Source: DASVNK01 sp036383895 (GTDB lineage: Bacteria > Verrucomicrobiota > Verrucomicrobiia > Limisphaerales > SXQI01). From it: a DNA stretch of 64,000 bases. The stretch is taken from contig DASVNK010000063.1 of NCBI GenBank assembly GCA_036383895.1, forward strand, positions 195,419-259,418. The letters are read 5' to 3'. The notes beneath the pieces are model-generated. The model was not told the origin of the DNA. It did no database searches and saw only the letters and a program-made list of their open reading frames with translations. Positions within the stretch are counted from its first letter, which is position 1. The number at the start of each line of letters is the position of its first letter. Below, piece after piece: positions 18,171 through 27,358 of this stretch. A program made the translations under genes and the position numbers.

Positions 18171-20942
18171 ATGGCGAACTTAGCGGAACAGATCGAATCG
18201 GACGCGAATGCCAAGCTCGTCCTGCCGGAAGATAAACAGCCTGGGGATGAGCTTTCCCGTTACAAAGCGTTCCTGAAGCTGGAGAATTCCCGATTGCAGA
18301 CTTTGCACCGTTCAGGCGCGAGCGGGCGTGAGGTTTCGCAGGCGCGTGCGACACTGATGGATGTTCTGCTGCGCCATATTCTGGAACCAATTCACGCGCG
18401 ACTCGAAAAGGACAAGACTCCCCTGCCCAACTTTGCGCTGGTTGCGATCGGTGGTTATGGGCGGGGCGAACTGAATCCGTTCAGCGATATCGACATCATG
18501 TTCCTGCACGATACGGAACTCAGCGCGAGCGGAAAAGCCAAGCCGCAACTCGGCGCGCTTACCGACGGGCTGCTCTATACGTTGTGGGACCTTGGAATGA
18601 AAGTCGGACATTCCGTCCGCACGGTTGAAGATTGCGTGAAGGTCGCCAACAGCGACATGCAAAGCAAAACCTCGCTGATCGAAGCACGCCTCGTGAGCGG
18701 GAATAAAGAACTGTTCGAACGGATGCGTTCAGTGGTCATTGCGAAGTGCGTGCGCGGATTCGAAGACGCTTATATTCAGGCGCGTGTCACGGACCAGGCT
18801 TCGCGGCGCGCGAAGTTCGGCAATTCGCCATTTATGCAGGAGCCGAATGTTAAAAACGGCTGCGGCGGGCTGCGTGATTACCAGAACCTGCTCTGGATGG
18901 CGTTTTTCAAATATCGCACCCGCACGCTCGACGAACTGCAAGAGAAGGACCTCATTACCGAGGCCGAAAAAAAGCAGCTCAATACGGCTTACGATTTTTT
19001 GCTGTGGACGCGCAATGAATTGCACTACACGGCGAAACGGGCGGTTGATGTGCTCACCAAGAATTTCCAACCAGCCATCGCCCACGCGCACGGTTACACT
19101 GATCGTTCCCCAAGCAAGCGCCTGGAAGAGTTCATGCGCGATGTCTACACGCACATGCGGAACATCTACCTGATCACCCGCACCCTGGAAGAACGCCTTG
19201 CATTACTGCCAAGCAACAAACGAATTCCCTCCCTCAAGGATCTGATCCGCGCTGGCAAACGCCGCGTCACGCAGCAAGTCGTGGACGGCTTTGTCATTCA
19301 GGACGGACAGATTTCTGAGACGACGCGCAGCTTTAAGGAACAACCGCGGCGTTTGATGCGTCTGTTCCTCTATATGCAACAGCGAGGTTTGCGATTGCAT
19401 CCAGACCTCGCCCAAGCCATCCGGAATCAACTTTCGCTGGTGAATCGCGAATTCATAGAGGATGAACATGTTCGCGAGACGTTCCTCGAAATTCTCAACC
19501 AGCGTGGGAACGTGGCGCCAATCCTCCGGTCGATGCACGAAGTTGGGTTGCTTGGAAAGTACATACCCGAATTTGGACGGCTGACCTGTTTGGTGCAGCA
19601 TGAATTTTATCACCAGTACACCGCGGACGAACATACGCTGGTTTGCCTGCAGAAGCTGGATGAGATCTGGGAAGCCACGGATCCGGCGATTAATCACTAC
19701 AGCCAGCTTTTCAGCCAGATTGAACGGCCTTTCCTGCTCTACCTCGCGCTTTTATTGCACGACGCAGGCAAGGCTGATCATACCGGTGATCATTCAGATA
19801 TCGGCGGGAACCTGGCACTCACTGTTGCGGAAAGGCTCGGGCTGGACGGCGCGACGGCGCATAGCTTGCGGTTACTGATAGAAAATCATTTATTGATGGC
19901 GCAAATCTCGCAGCGTCGGGATCTGGAAGATACTGAAGTCGTGGGGAACTTTGTGCAGCAGATTCAATCGCGCGAGAACGTGATGATGTTGACGCTCATG
20001 ACTTACGCTGACTCTCTGGGCACCAGCGATCAACTCTGGAACAGTTTCAAGGATTCTCTTCTCTGGACGCTCTTCTCACGCAGCATGGATCAGTTTTCCG
20101 GAGCAACTGAGTTCCGTCGCGCCGAAGCGCGTCAGCTCGAACTTCTCAAAGAGGAAGTGACTGGTTTGCTTCCGAGCACATTCAGTCCGGAGGAGATTGA
20201 GGCGCATTTCCAGCATCTTCCAGCACGCTACTTTCAGATTCATACGGCGCGCCAGATCTCGGCGGACATCACGCTCGCGCATCGTTTCATGCACCTGCAA
20301 CTTGCCGAGGAAGACAAGGCGCTCGAGCCGATTATTGTTTGGCATAACGAACCGGATCGCGGTTACACCTCCATTCATATCTGCACGTGGGATCGCGCGG
20401 GCCTTTTTGCAAAGATTGCCGGTTCTCTGGCCGCGGCGGGGTTGAATATTCTTTCGGCGCAAATTTTCACCCGCTCGGATGGGATTATTCTGGATACGTT
20501 TTTCGTGAATGATGCGCACGGCGCGGCACTGGCGAAAAAGGAAGAGAAAGAAGCTTTTGAAAAGATTCTAAATCAGGCGCTGACGACGGGACTCGTGGAT
20601 TTTCCAACACTCATCGCCAAACGCAAAGGGCCCACCCGCATTTATCAATCGCTGGAAGGCGATCGCCTGCCGACGGTGATCGGCTTTGATAACGAGACTT
20701 CGAAAAACAGCACCATCCTCGATATTGAAACCGAGGACCGCATTGGTCTTCTCTATTACGTATCGCGCACGCTCGCCGACCTGGGTCTGGATATCTCGCT
20801 GGCCAAGATCTTAACTGAAAAAGGCGCAGCGGTTGATACGTTCTACATCACGACCTGGGACAAGAAAAAGATCACGTCCGAGGAGCAACAGCGCTACATC
20901 GATCATCGGCTGCAAGAGGCGCTTCAACACCTTGACCAATAA
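18171..20942 (+). CDS. glnD: bifunctional uridylyltransferase/uridylyl-removing enzyme (PII sensor)
   Basis: Senses glutamine and adds or removes UMP on PII proteins, steering nitrogen assimilation. 923 aa, near the family norm of about 880-930. The N-terminal nucleotidyltransferase motif is GGYGRGELNPFSDIDIMFL (about 95-115). The UR/UTase helical region is next (NVKNGCGGLRDYQNLLWM). An HD domain has YTADEHTLVCLQKL and LLHDAGKADHTGDHSDIGG (about 525-545). Two ACT domains close the protein (from YTSIHICTWDRAGLFAKIAG and LDIETEDRIGLLYYVSRTLA). All key motifs look intact. Alone between a terminator and a convergent gene. No PII gene is present in the window. Confidence 0.97.
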   Translation: MANLAEQIESDANAKLVLPEDKQPGDELSRYKAFLKLENSRLQTLHRSGASGREVSQARATLMDVLLRHILEPIHARLEKDKTPLPNFALVAIGGYGRGELNPFSDIDIMFLHDTELSASGKAKPQLGALTDGLLYTLWDLGMKVGHSVRTVEDCVKVANSDMQSKTSLIEARLVSGNKELFERMRSVVIAKCVRGFEDAYIQARVTDQASRRAKFGNSPFMQEPNVKNGCGGLRDYQNLLWMAFFKYRTRTLDELQEKDLITEAEKKQLNTAYDFLLWTRNELHYTAKRAVDVLTKNFQPAIAHAHGYTDRSPSKRLEEFMRDVYTHMRNIYLITRTLEERLALLPSNKRIPSLKDLIRAGKRRVTQQVVDGFVIQDGQISETTRSFKEQPRRLMRLFLYMQQRGLRLHPDLAQAIRNQLSLVNREFIEDEHVRETFLEILNQRGNVAPILRSMHEVGLLGKYIPEFGRLTCLVQHEFYHQYTADEHTLVCLQKLDEIWEATDPAINHYSQLFSQIERPFLLYLALLLHDAGKADHTGDHSDIGGNLALTVAERLGLDGATAHSLRLLIENHLLMAQISQRRDLEDTEVVGNFVQQIQSRENVMMLTLMTYADSLGTSDQLWNSFKDSLLWTLFSRSMDQFSGATEFRRAEARQLELLKEEVTGLLPSTFSPEEIEAHFQHLPARYFQIHTARQISADITLAHRFMHLQLAEEDKALEPIIVWHNEPDRGYTSIHICTWDRAGLFAKIAGSLAAAGLNILSAQIFTRSDGIILDTFFVNDAHGAALAKKEEKEAFEKILNQALTTGLVDFPTLIAKRKGPTRIYQSLEGDRLPTVIGFDNETSKNSTILDIETEDRIGLLYYVSRTLADLGLDISLAKILTEKGAAVDTFYITTWDKKKITSEEQQRYIDHRLQEALQHLDQ

Positions 20943-20970
20943 AAGCTGACCGAGCGAACCCGGCCAGCTT
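20943..20970. terminator. weak bidirectional hairpin between convergent genes
   Basis: AAGCTG and CAGCTT arms, with a further CCG/CGG pairing inside, in the 50-bp gap between glnD and the convergent Ig-domain gene. The T-runs are poor, so function is uncertain. Confidence 0.25.
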
Positions 20971-20992
20971 GCGTGTGCCCGATGTAAATCAG

Positions 20993-23443
20993 TTACTCCG
21001 CGACCGCGCGGTAGAACCGGTAGCTGCCGTTGTTGTCGATGGTGACCGAGTTCGAACCGTCACCTTCGATCGTTACAGTCTGCACATCGATCCAGCCCTG
21101 GAAGTCGTTGGTCGCTTCGATCTGGTAGGTCGCGCCTGGCGTGCCAGTGAGCGAGAAGGTCAAGGAATTCGCACTTCCGCTGACCGCGCCAAAGGTCGGT
21201 GCGGCGGGTTGCGGATCTCCCTCACCACTCAGTTCCATGGCAAGTATACCGTTGTTCGTATCGAGGGCGTAAACGCGATCACCAGCGAAGTCGATCGAGC
21301 CAGTTCCGTTGGCGTTGGCGTTTTTAACCAAATAAATTTCCTGGTCCACCAAGGTCAACGTATCGCCGGCAGCATTCAGCTCGTAGAACCGAACGCTGTC
21401 GGGATTCTCCAGAGTAATCACCGCCACCAGATTGCTCTGCGCGGAAACAGATACACCGGAGAGCGGCACGTTGGTGAAGGTTTGCAACAGCGTTCCCGTG
21501 CCGGTGCTCAGATCGAATTGCACGAGGTGCAGTTGTTGACCGGAAGTTTTCCCCCAGAAGGTGTTCGTGTTTCCGAAAGCAATCCCGAGGCGGAAGAAAT
21601 CGTCATCCACACCCGGCGTGACGATGACATTCGGCGTAAAGGTAGCGCCTGCATCCGCCGTGGTCATAATTACGGTGGTGTTGTCCGGCTCGGCCGCGGC
21701 AACATTGTTCCCGAGGAGAATCTGGGTGTCATTGCCCGCGCCGCGCACGTCGAAGGTATCACCGAAACGGCGTCCCGCTACAGGGGCGCCACGGTAGACC
21801 TGCACGGGCGCAGCGTTTGAGCTGGTATTCTCCCAGCGATAAATTCGAAAGGCAGTTGCGTCGCCCTCGCCAGCTCCCGTGGTCAAGTTGGCGGCATAGA
21901 CCGCGCCATCGTCGGCGACGCCAACCATGTTCAAGCGAAACCCGCCTGGAGTGCTTGCGGTGTTCGTAATGATCGAGGTGGGCGTCTGCATTTCCCACAA
22001 GTAAGCACCGGTGTCGCCATCGATCACGTGCAGTTTCACTCCGTCGGCACGGCTCACAACGACCACGTGGTTGCTGAGCGCATTGTAGGCAATGCCGCGC
22101 TCAAGGTTGGAAATGCCGAGGAACGGCAGTTGGCCGGGTGCTCTGCGCCAGAGCAGATCCGCGACTTGGGTATTCACGACGTCCTGAACCGTTACGACGA
22201 CGGGATTTGAAGTAACGCTTTGCGCCGAGTTCGAAGCGATCAAGGTGTAGGTCCCGGCATTATCCGCCGAAATATTTGTAATCGTGAGGGTCGCATTTCC
22301 GCCGCCGGGAACGTTGGTGCCTTCAAGTTGCCAGGTGAAGGTGATCGGCGCGGTGCCACTAACATTCGCCGTCAGAGTTAACGGTCCGCCTTCGAGCACG
22401 GTGATGGTCGCGGGGGGCTGTGACTGGAAAACGGGCGGCGAAACCGTTTTGAGGATGCGATAAGCAACGAGACCATTGTTCGCGTTAACGGCGAAAAGCA
22501 AATCATTGTACAACTCTACGGCGCCGACCGCATTTGCATTCGGATTGTTCGCGGGAAAGAGTTCCTGGTCGACGATCATGATACTGTTTGTGTTTGAAAT
22601 ATCATAGAGACGAACATCGTCGGTCGCAGTGTTGATCGAAATGCCGGCGAAGAGATTGCTCTCCACGTTCACTTTGATCGGTATGACAGTGGTGGGAATT
22701 TGTGTCGATGCGATCGTCTGCCGCACAGTTCCGACGCCGGTGGCAAGGTTGAATTCGATCACGCGCAGGGTGCCGCCGCTACGCATCGCCCAGACGGAAT
22801 TACCCTTTCCGAAGGTAATTTCGTTCGCTGAGATATTGGTGATCTTTGTGGGAGTAAAGGTGAGACCGTCTGTTGTCGTAAAAACGGCTCCCAGGGTAGC
22901 ACCGCTTCCGGCACCGGCCACGAACTGCGTGTTGGTACCGGTTCCGCGCACATCGAATGAATCACCCCAGCGAGGCGCGGACGCGTCACCAGACGGATCG
23001 CCTTCGTAGGCTAACGTTGGATCAGCGGTTTCGTTTTCCCAACGGTATACCCGAAAATTTGGCGTCGCCGTGCTCGTCGTCAGGTTGGCGGCATAAATCA
23101 CTCCGTCTGCAGTCACCTCGATTTCGCTCAGCGCGAAAGTTCCCCCCGTAACGATTCCCTCGGTGCCCAGACTCAAGTTGCCGATCAATTCACCCGTTTC
23201 TGCATTGAGAATGTAAATATCCCCTGTAGAAGATGCGCGGCTCGCGACCAAAAGGTGGCCGGTGGCAGGATTGTAAGCGACGCCACGCTCAGAGTTTAGA
23301 TCCACGCTCAAATAGGGAACGCCGATGTCCGGCGCTTGCTGCCAGAGAAGCTCCAATTCGTCGGCCTGGGGACGCACGAAAGAACTAATTGAGAGGACCA
23401 TCGCACAAAGCGTGAACAGGTTAGAACGATACTTTAACTTCAT
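20993..23443 (-). CDS. secreted Ig-domain protein with two homologous flanking halves
   Basis: 816 aa exported protein. The ATG at 23443 has a clear ribosome site (AAAGGAG, 5 bp upstream), and the first 25 residues form a signal peptide (YRSNLFTLCAMVLSISSF). Two related propeller-like halves start ELLWQQAPDIGVPYLSV and DLLWRRAPGQLPFLGIS, each followed by NSERGVAYNPATGHLLVASR or NLERGIAYNALSNHVVVVSR and by a DSFDVRGTGTNTQ or DTFDVRGAGNDTQ block. An immunoglobulin-like domain lies between them (about 385-475, NAGTYTLIASNSAQSV). The C-terminus GSYRFYRAVAE matches the tail module of other secreted proteins here. The open frame extends 197 codons further upstream through tandem repeats, which I reject. 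Function unknown; probably a surface or adhesive protein. Confidence 0.85.
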   Translation of the reverse strand: MKLKYRSNLFTLCAMVLSISSFVRPQADELELLWQQAPDIGVPYLSVDLNSERGVAYNPATGHLLVASRASSTGDIYILNAETGELIGNLSLGTEGIVTGGTFALSEIEVTADGVIYAANLTTSTATPNFRVYRWENETADPTLAYEGDPSGDASAPRWGDSFDVRGTGTNTQFVAGAGSGATLGAVFTTTDGLTFTPTKITNISANEITFGKGNSVWAMRSGGTLRVIEFNLATGVGTVRQTIASTQIPTTVIPIKVNVESNLFAGISINTATDDVRLYDISNTNSIMIVDQELFPANNPNANAVGAVELYNDLLFAVNANNGLVAYRILKTVSPPVFQSQPPATITVLEGGPLTLTANVSGTAPITFTWQLEGTNVPGGGNATLTITNISADNAGTYTLIASNSAQSVTSNPVVVTVQDVVNTQVADLLWRRAPGQLPFLGISNLERGIAYNALSNHVVVVSRADGVKLHVIDGDTGAYLWEMQTPTSIITNTASTPGGFRLNMVGVADDGAVYAANLTTGAGEGDATAFRIYRWENTSSNAAPVQVYRGAPVAGRRFGDTFDVRGAGNDTQILLGNNVAAAEPDNTTVIMTTADAGATFTPNVIVTPGVDDDFFRLGIAFGNTNTFWGKTSGQQLHLVQFDLSTGTGTLLQTFTNVPLSGVSVSAQSNLVAVITLENPDSVRFYELNAAGDTLTLVDQEIYLVKNANANGTGSIDFAGDRVYALDTNNGILAMELSGEGDPQPAAPTFGAVSGSANSLTFSLTGTPGATYQIEATNDFQGWIDVQTVTIEGDGSNSVTIDNNGSYRFYRAVAE

Positions 23444-24189
23444 TTTACTCCTTTGGATTTTCGCTTCGCCCGCAAGTTGGGGAGCTCGCAGGAGAGGATA
23501 ACAGGTGACGGATAAGAACCCTGAAGGGAGGAGCGGTATGTGAGTAGTGCCCAAAAGTGGTATTGCATGGGGTTTGCCAAGGCCAAGAAAACCGGCGGGC
23601 GGTTTTTGTAAGATGGAAAATCGTTCTGTGTGTGTGTTTTTGTTGACTGGTTGACGTAAGTGGCTCGATTCGAAAGGTATCTGCACAAATGAGCTGTGTG
23701 TGAGCTGTGTGTGAGCTGTGTGTGAGCCGGGTGTGAGCCGGGTGTGAGCCGGGTGTGAGCCGGGTGTGAGCCGGGTGTTTTGGGTGTTTGCAGGGCTGTT
23801 GATCTGGGTCGGTCCCCCCTCGCTTCGACATTGGAGATGTACGCAATGGATCCGTGTCGAGTAATTTGAGTAGTCACTCCGGAAGCGTCGGCGAACAGGA
23901 GACTCGCAGGGAGCGAGGCTTTTGTTCGGATACGAACCGAGCGACCACGAAAGTGTGTTCGTGATCATGAAGAGAGTACCAAATAGAGTGGTGTCATGCA
24001 ACCAAAAATGTTCCGCTATATTGTTACCAGACACCTGTTTCGCTTAGCTTGGCTAACTTCGCTCTGTCGCTGCCTCGCTGCGGGTGGTCCCTCCGAAACC
24101 TCAAAATTCCCCTCATCTCTCCGTCGAAACCCGTCCGCTTCTGCCTTGATTGTTTCGTTGCCAACCGCTTAATAAACGGCGGTTCATTC
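23444..24189. other. divergent intergenic region, repeat-bearing
   Basis: About 750 bp between the Ig-domain gene and the Gfo/Idh/MocA gene. It holds an 11-bp tandem repeat block and, near 24146-24175, a weak promoter-like pair TTGATT/TAATAA that would serve the plus-strand gene. No gene is recognised on either strand. Confidence 0.45.
23691..23778. repeat. 11-bp tandem repeat, 8 units of two variants
   Basis: Three copies of GAGCTGTGTGT are followed directly by five copies of GAGCCGGGTGT, 88 bp in all, with no spacer. The clean switch from one variant to the other suggests recent slippage expansions. Not a CRISPR. Confidence 0.9.
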
Positions 24190-25314
24190 ATGAAAAAAAT
24201 CAACATCGCTATTATCGGCCTGGGCTTTGGCGCGGAATTTATTCCCATTTATCAGCGGCATCCGAACGCGAACATGTATGCGATCTGCCAGCGCGATCCG
24301 AAGAAACTCGAGACTATCGGCGATGCTTTCGACATCAACAAGCGCTACACCGATTACCGCGAACTCCTCAAAGATCCCGAAGTTGACGCCGTCCACATCA
24401 ATTCTCCCATCCCCGACCACGCCTGGATGTCGATCGAAGCGCTCAAAGCCGGCAAGCACGTCGCCTGCACCGTGCCCATGGCGACCAGCATCGCGGACGC
24501 TAAGAAGATCGTCGAACTGGTGAAAAAAACCGGCCTCAAATACATGATGATGGAGACGGTCGTTTACGCGCGCGAGTTCCTATACATGAAGGAACTCTAC
24601 GAAAACGGCACTCTCGGCAAACTCCAGTTCATCCAGGCCAGTCACCAGCAGGATATGGACGGCTGGCCGAACTACTGGCCCGGCCTCCCGCCGATGTGGT
24701 ATGCAACGCATTGCGTGGGTCCCGTTTGCGGAATCGCCAAGCTCGAAGCGGAATACGTCTCCTGTTTCGGCTCCGGCACCATTCGTGACGAACTCGTCCA
24801 GAAATACAATTCTCCCTTCGCCGTCGAAACCGCCCACATCAAATTCAAGGATTCCGATGTGTGCGCCCGCATTTACCGCTCGCTCTTCGACACCGCCCGC
24901 CAATATCGCGAAAGCATCGATGTTTACGGCTCCAAAGTTTCCATCGAATGGCCGCTCATCGAACACGAGCCGATGGTCATGCATCGTGCGAAATTAGCCG
25001 AAGGAAAAATACCGAAGCTCGTCAAGTCGCCGGACTACGCAAAACTGCTCCCAAAACAAATCCGCCAGTTCACGACCAAAGGCGTTTACGACCTCGGCAA
25101 GAAAACGCACCTCAGCTTTACTCAAGGTGCCGGCCACGGCGGTTCACATCCGCACCTCGCCAACGAATTCCTGAATGCCCTCGTCGAAGACCGCGACCCA
25201 TGGCCAAACGCCGTTCAATCAGCCAACTGGACCTGCGTCGGCCTCTGCGCCCACGAATCCGCCCTCAAAGGCGGCAAGATCGTCAAACTTCCGCCCTTTA
25301 CTTTGGCGTCGTAA
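24190..25314 (+). CDS. Gfo/Idh/MocA-family oxidoreductase
   Basis: NAD(P)-dependent sugar or sugar-acid oxidoreductase family member, 374 aa. Rossmann motif AIIGLGFGAEF (7-17) is followed by PDHAWMSIEALKAGKHV. The normally conserved EKP motif reads VACTVPMAT here (about 93), so the usual catalytic/cofactor Lys is absent, and the enzyme may have altered chemistry or bind without turnover. The C-terminal alpha/beta domain has MMMETVVYAREFLYMKELYENGTLG. The ATG at 24190 begins the Rossmann fold; a longer frame is open but has no domain support. A terminator overlaps the gap to the adenosyltransferase. The substrate is unknown; secondary use on inositol-like or plant sugars is only a family guess. 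Confidence 0.88.
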   Translation: MKKINIAIIGLGFGAEFIPIYQRHPNANMYAICQRDPKKLETIGDAFDINKRYTDYRELLKDPEVDAVHINSPIPDHAWMSIEALKAGKHVACTVPMATSIADAKKIVELVKKTGLKYMMMETVVYAREFLYMKELYENGTLGKLQFIQASHQQDMDGWPNYWPGLPPMWYATHCVGPVCGIAKLEAEYVSCFGSGTIRDELVQKYNSPFAVETAHIKFKDSDVCARIYRSLFDTARQYRESIDVYGSKVSIEWPLIEHEPMVMHRAKLAEGKIPKLVKSPDYAKLLPKQIRQFTTKGVYDLGKKTHLSFTQGAGHGGSHPHLANEFLNALVEDRDPWPNAVQSANWTCVGLCAHESALKGGKIVKLPPFTLAS

Positions 25315-25329
25315 TCAACGCGCTCTTTC

Positions 25330-25363
25330 AAGGCGAAGGGCACGCGCTCTTCGCCTTTTTTAT
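25330..25363 (+). terminator. rho-independent terminator after the Gfo/Idh/MocA gene
   Basis: 9-bp stem AAGGCGAAG/CTTCGCCTT with a 10-base loop and a T-run. It ends only about 5 bp before the next ATG, so it may also limit read-through into the adenosyltransferase gene. Confidence 0.65.
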
Positions 25364-25367
25364 TTTC

Positions 25368-25907
25368 ATGAGCATCTGCACCAAAACCGGCGACCAAGGC
25401 ACTAGCGGCCTCATGTACAACCGCCGCGTCCCAAAAAATCATCCCCGCCTCGAAGCCTACGGCACAGTCGACGAACTCAACTCCGCCATCGGCATCGCGC
25501 GCGCCGCGAACAAAGACGAATTTATCACCTTTCGCCTCTTCAAAATCCAAAAGGACCTCGTTGACGTCATGGGCGAACTCGCCACCGACCGCGCCGACCT
25601 CGAACGTTATACCAAAGACGGCTACAAAATAATCGGTCCCGAACTCGCCGCGGAACTCGAGGCCTCCATCAAAGAAATCGAAGCGCAAAAAATCTCCTTC
25701 AAACATTGGGCCACCCCCGGCGCCAGCCCAGAATCAGCCGCTCTCGACCTCGCGCGCTCCATCGCCCGCCGTGCAGAACGCCGCGTCGAAGACCTCCTCC
25801 AATCCGGCGAAACGCAAAATCGAAATATCGCAATCTATCTCAATCGTCTCTCCGATCTCCTTTGGATCCTCGCCCGCTATCACGAGACAAAAGCCGGCAT
25901 CGCGTAG
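25368..25907 (+). CDS. PduO-type cob(I)alamin adenosyltransferase
   Basis: Transfers the adenosyl group of ATP to cob(I)alamin, giving the adenosylcobalamin needed by the class II reductase NrdJ in this window. 179 aa, normal for the family. Motifs are the ATP-binding N-terminus SICTKTGDQGTSGL, GTVDELNSAIGIARA (about 37-50), SIARRAERRVEDLL (about 130) and the C-terminal YLNRLSDLLWILARYHE. I chose the ATG at 25368 because the family begins at this point; the open frame upstream is antisense-like. It directly follows a terminator hairpin, so its own promoter must lie inside the end of the previous gene or some read-through is used. Confidence 0.95.
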   Translation: MSICTKTGDQGTSGLMYNRRVPKNHPRLEAYGTVDELNSAIGIARAANKDEFITFRLFKIQKDLVDVMGELATDRADLERYTKDGYKIIGPELAAELEASIKEIEAQKISFKHWATPGASPESAALDLARSIARRAERRVEDLLQSGETQNRNIAIYLNRLSDLLWILARYHETKAGIA

Positions 25908-26069
25908 CGAAAGTCGCGTACCGGGGAAACCCCTAATTCTCTTTAGCGTGCCCTCCCGCTATCTACAAACCTGCCCCTCTTGTTTACTACGCCTCGGGAC
26001 GCCGGGAACTTGGAAGCTCGCACCTGAAGATGTGAGCGGTTCGCGGCAAACTAAAAAAAAACCAAACTT

Positions 26070-26183
26070 ATGTTATTGCTCGTAAAACTCGCAGTTGCGC
26101 TCGCTATCGGTTTCGCTGTCGTCAATCCGTCATCCACTCCGAAAGCTGAGGACGCCAGCTGCAAGTGCGCTGCTGACGCTTAA
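26070..26183 (+). CDS. small secreted-peptide candidate, 37 aa
   Basis: A short ORF beginning MLLLVKLAVALAIGFAVV, a compact hydrophobic segment resembling a signal peptide or single membrane helix. A Pro/Ser/Lys hinge and a CKC motif follow near the C-terminus (SCKCAADA). It lies alone in a gap of about 460 bp between the adenosyltransferase and lgt genes. No clear ribosome site is visible (an A-rich AAAAAAAAACC run precedes it), which weakens the call. Product unrecognised; could be a small membrane or exported peptide, or chance. Confidence 0.4.
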   Translation: MLLLVKLAVALAIGFAVVNPSSTPKAEDASCKCAADA

Positions 26184-26306
26184 TTCGCATTCGGCCATTG
26201 CGCTCGACGCCAATTTTAAATGCGCCTCCGCTCGGAGGTTCCTCCGGCGAATTCGGTGCATCGGGTTGCTGGATTAATTCCTGCAAGGGCCGAGTGGAGG
26301 ATTTTG

Positions 26307-26384
26307 GGGCCGGTTTCATTGTGGATGGGGGTTTTCGCTCATTGTGGAGGAAAACCGGGGAAACTGGGTGAATGAAACCGGCCC
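26307..26384. repeat. 14-bp inverted repeat covering the lgt start codon
   Basis: GGGCCGGTTTCATT (26307-26320) and AATGAAACCGGCCC (26371-26384) are perfect complements. A second nested pair, GGTTTTC (26330-26336) and GAAAACC (26350-26356), lies inside. The right arm includes the lgt ATG (26372). It may be a small repeat element or an RNA hairpin that masks initiation. Confidence 0.65.
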
Positions 26385-27289
26385 TACTTTTATACCCGCA
26401 CATCAGTGCCTACCCAGTCCTTCTTTTGCTGGGCTTTTTCTTTGGCTGGCTCCTTTGCCGTTCTCGCGCTGAACGTTACGGCATCGGTAAAAACCACCTC
26501 GATAACATCGCCCTTCTCCTCCCGATAACTGGCCTTTTCGGCGCGCGTCTTTTCGCGCGTCTGTTTTACGCAAAGCTTCCCCTCCTCGAAGCACTCAAAG
26601 TTTGGGAAGGCGAAGGTCTGGTTTTCTACGGCGGATTCATCGCCAGTGCGCTCGCAGTAATTCTCTACGGGGTGCTCCGAAAGATGCCACTGGTCCGCTT
26701 GCTGGATTGTGTCGCACCAAGCGTCGCGCTGGGTCTCGCTTTCGGCCGCGTCGGATGTTTTCTCGCCGGCTGTTGCTGGGGGGACGTCTGTATCGATCAC
26801 TCCCAGGTCGCTTCTTTAAGGGACCAAACCGTAGCCCTCCGCATTCAAACCTTCCCCGCCATCTCGCCGGAACAATTTCCGCTCGCTGTCCAGTTCCCCC
26901 AAAAAAGCGCTATCTACAAACAGCACGTTCGCCACGGCCTTATCTCCGGCGCCGAATCCAAATCTCTACCCGTCCATCCAGTTCAACTCTACGAAGCTGT
27001 CCTCGCTGCCCTCCTCTGTTTCTACGCCGCCCGCCCGCGCCTGGCCAAACCCGGGGACGTCGCTCTCATGGTAATGGTCGGTTATGCACTCATCCGCTTT
27101 GCGACAGAATTTCTTCGCGCCGATAACAAAGTCTACGCGCTCGGCATGACTTTCTCCCAGGTCGTCTCCGTTTACATCCTTCTTGGATGCGCCGTGATCG
27201 CTCTCCTCCGCCAATTCTTGAGCAGGAGCGATACGCCGACGACCACCGAGCCCGTGGAAGAACCGGCAGCTGTAGGAAACTTCCGATAG
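26372..27289 (+). CDS. lgt: prolipoprotein diacylglyceryl transferase
   Basis: Attaches diacylglycerol from phosphatidylglycerol to the lipobox Cys of prelipoproteins, the first step of lipoprotein maturation, in the inner membrane. 305 aa with about seven hydrophobic segments. Family elements: LVFYGGFIAS (about 85-95), ALGLAFGRVGCFLAGCCWG (the Lgt signature Arg-Gly-Cys-Phe, about 125-142), HPVQLYEA (about 198) and the C-terminal FLRADN. A linker of about 50 residues between signature and HPVQLYE is longer than in E. coli. The next gene encodes a lipoprotein, a plausible client. The start codon lies inside an inverted repeat. Confidence 0.9.
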   Translation: MKPALLLYPHISAYPVLLLLGFFFGWLLCRSRAERYGIGKNHLDNIALLLPITGLFGARLFARLFYAKLPLLEALKVWEGEGLVFYGGFIASALAVILYGVLRKMPLVRLLDCVAPSVALGLAFGRVGCFLAGCCWGDVCIDHSQVASLRDQTVALRIQTFPAISPEQFPLAVQFPQKSAIYKQHVRHGLISGAESKSLPVHPVQLYEAVLAALLCFYAARPRLAKPGDVALMVMVGYALIRFATEFLRADNKVYALGMTFSQVVSVYILLGCAVIALLRQFLSRSDTPTTTEPVEEPAAVGNFR

Positions 27290-27358
27290 GCTTTCGCGCG
27301 CTGAGCGCAAAGTCGAACGCGCTTTACAAGCTGCCGTGCGTTTATACGCTCTCCCCAC

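Noticed and set aside
23444..24034. 197-codon extension of the Ig-domain protein
   Set aside because: It crosses the 11-bp repeat; a ribosome site and signal peptide support the start at 23443.
24861..25367. N-terminal extension of the adenosyltransferase
   Set aside because: It is an out-of-frame reading of the Gfo/Idh/MocA gene and of the terminator; the family starts at 25368.
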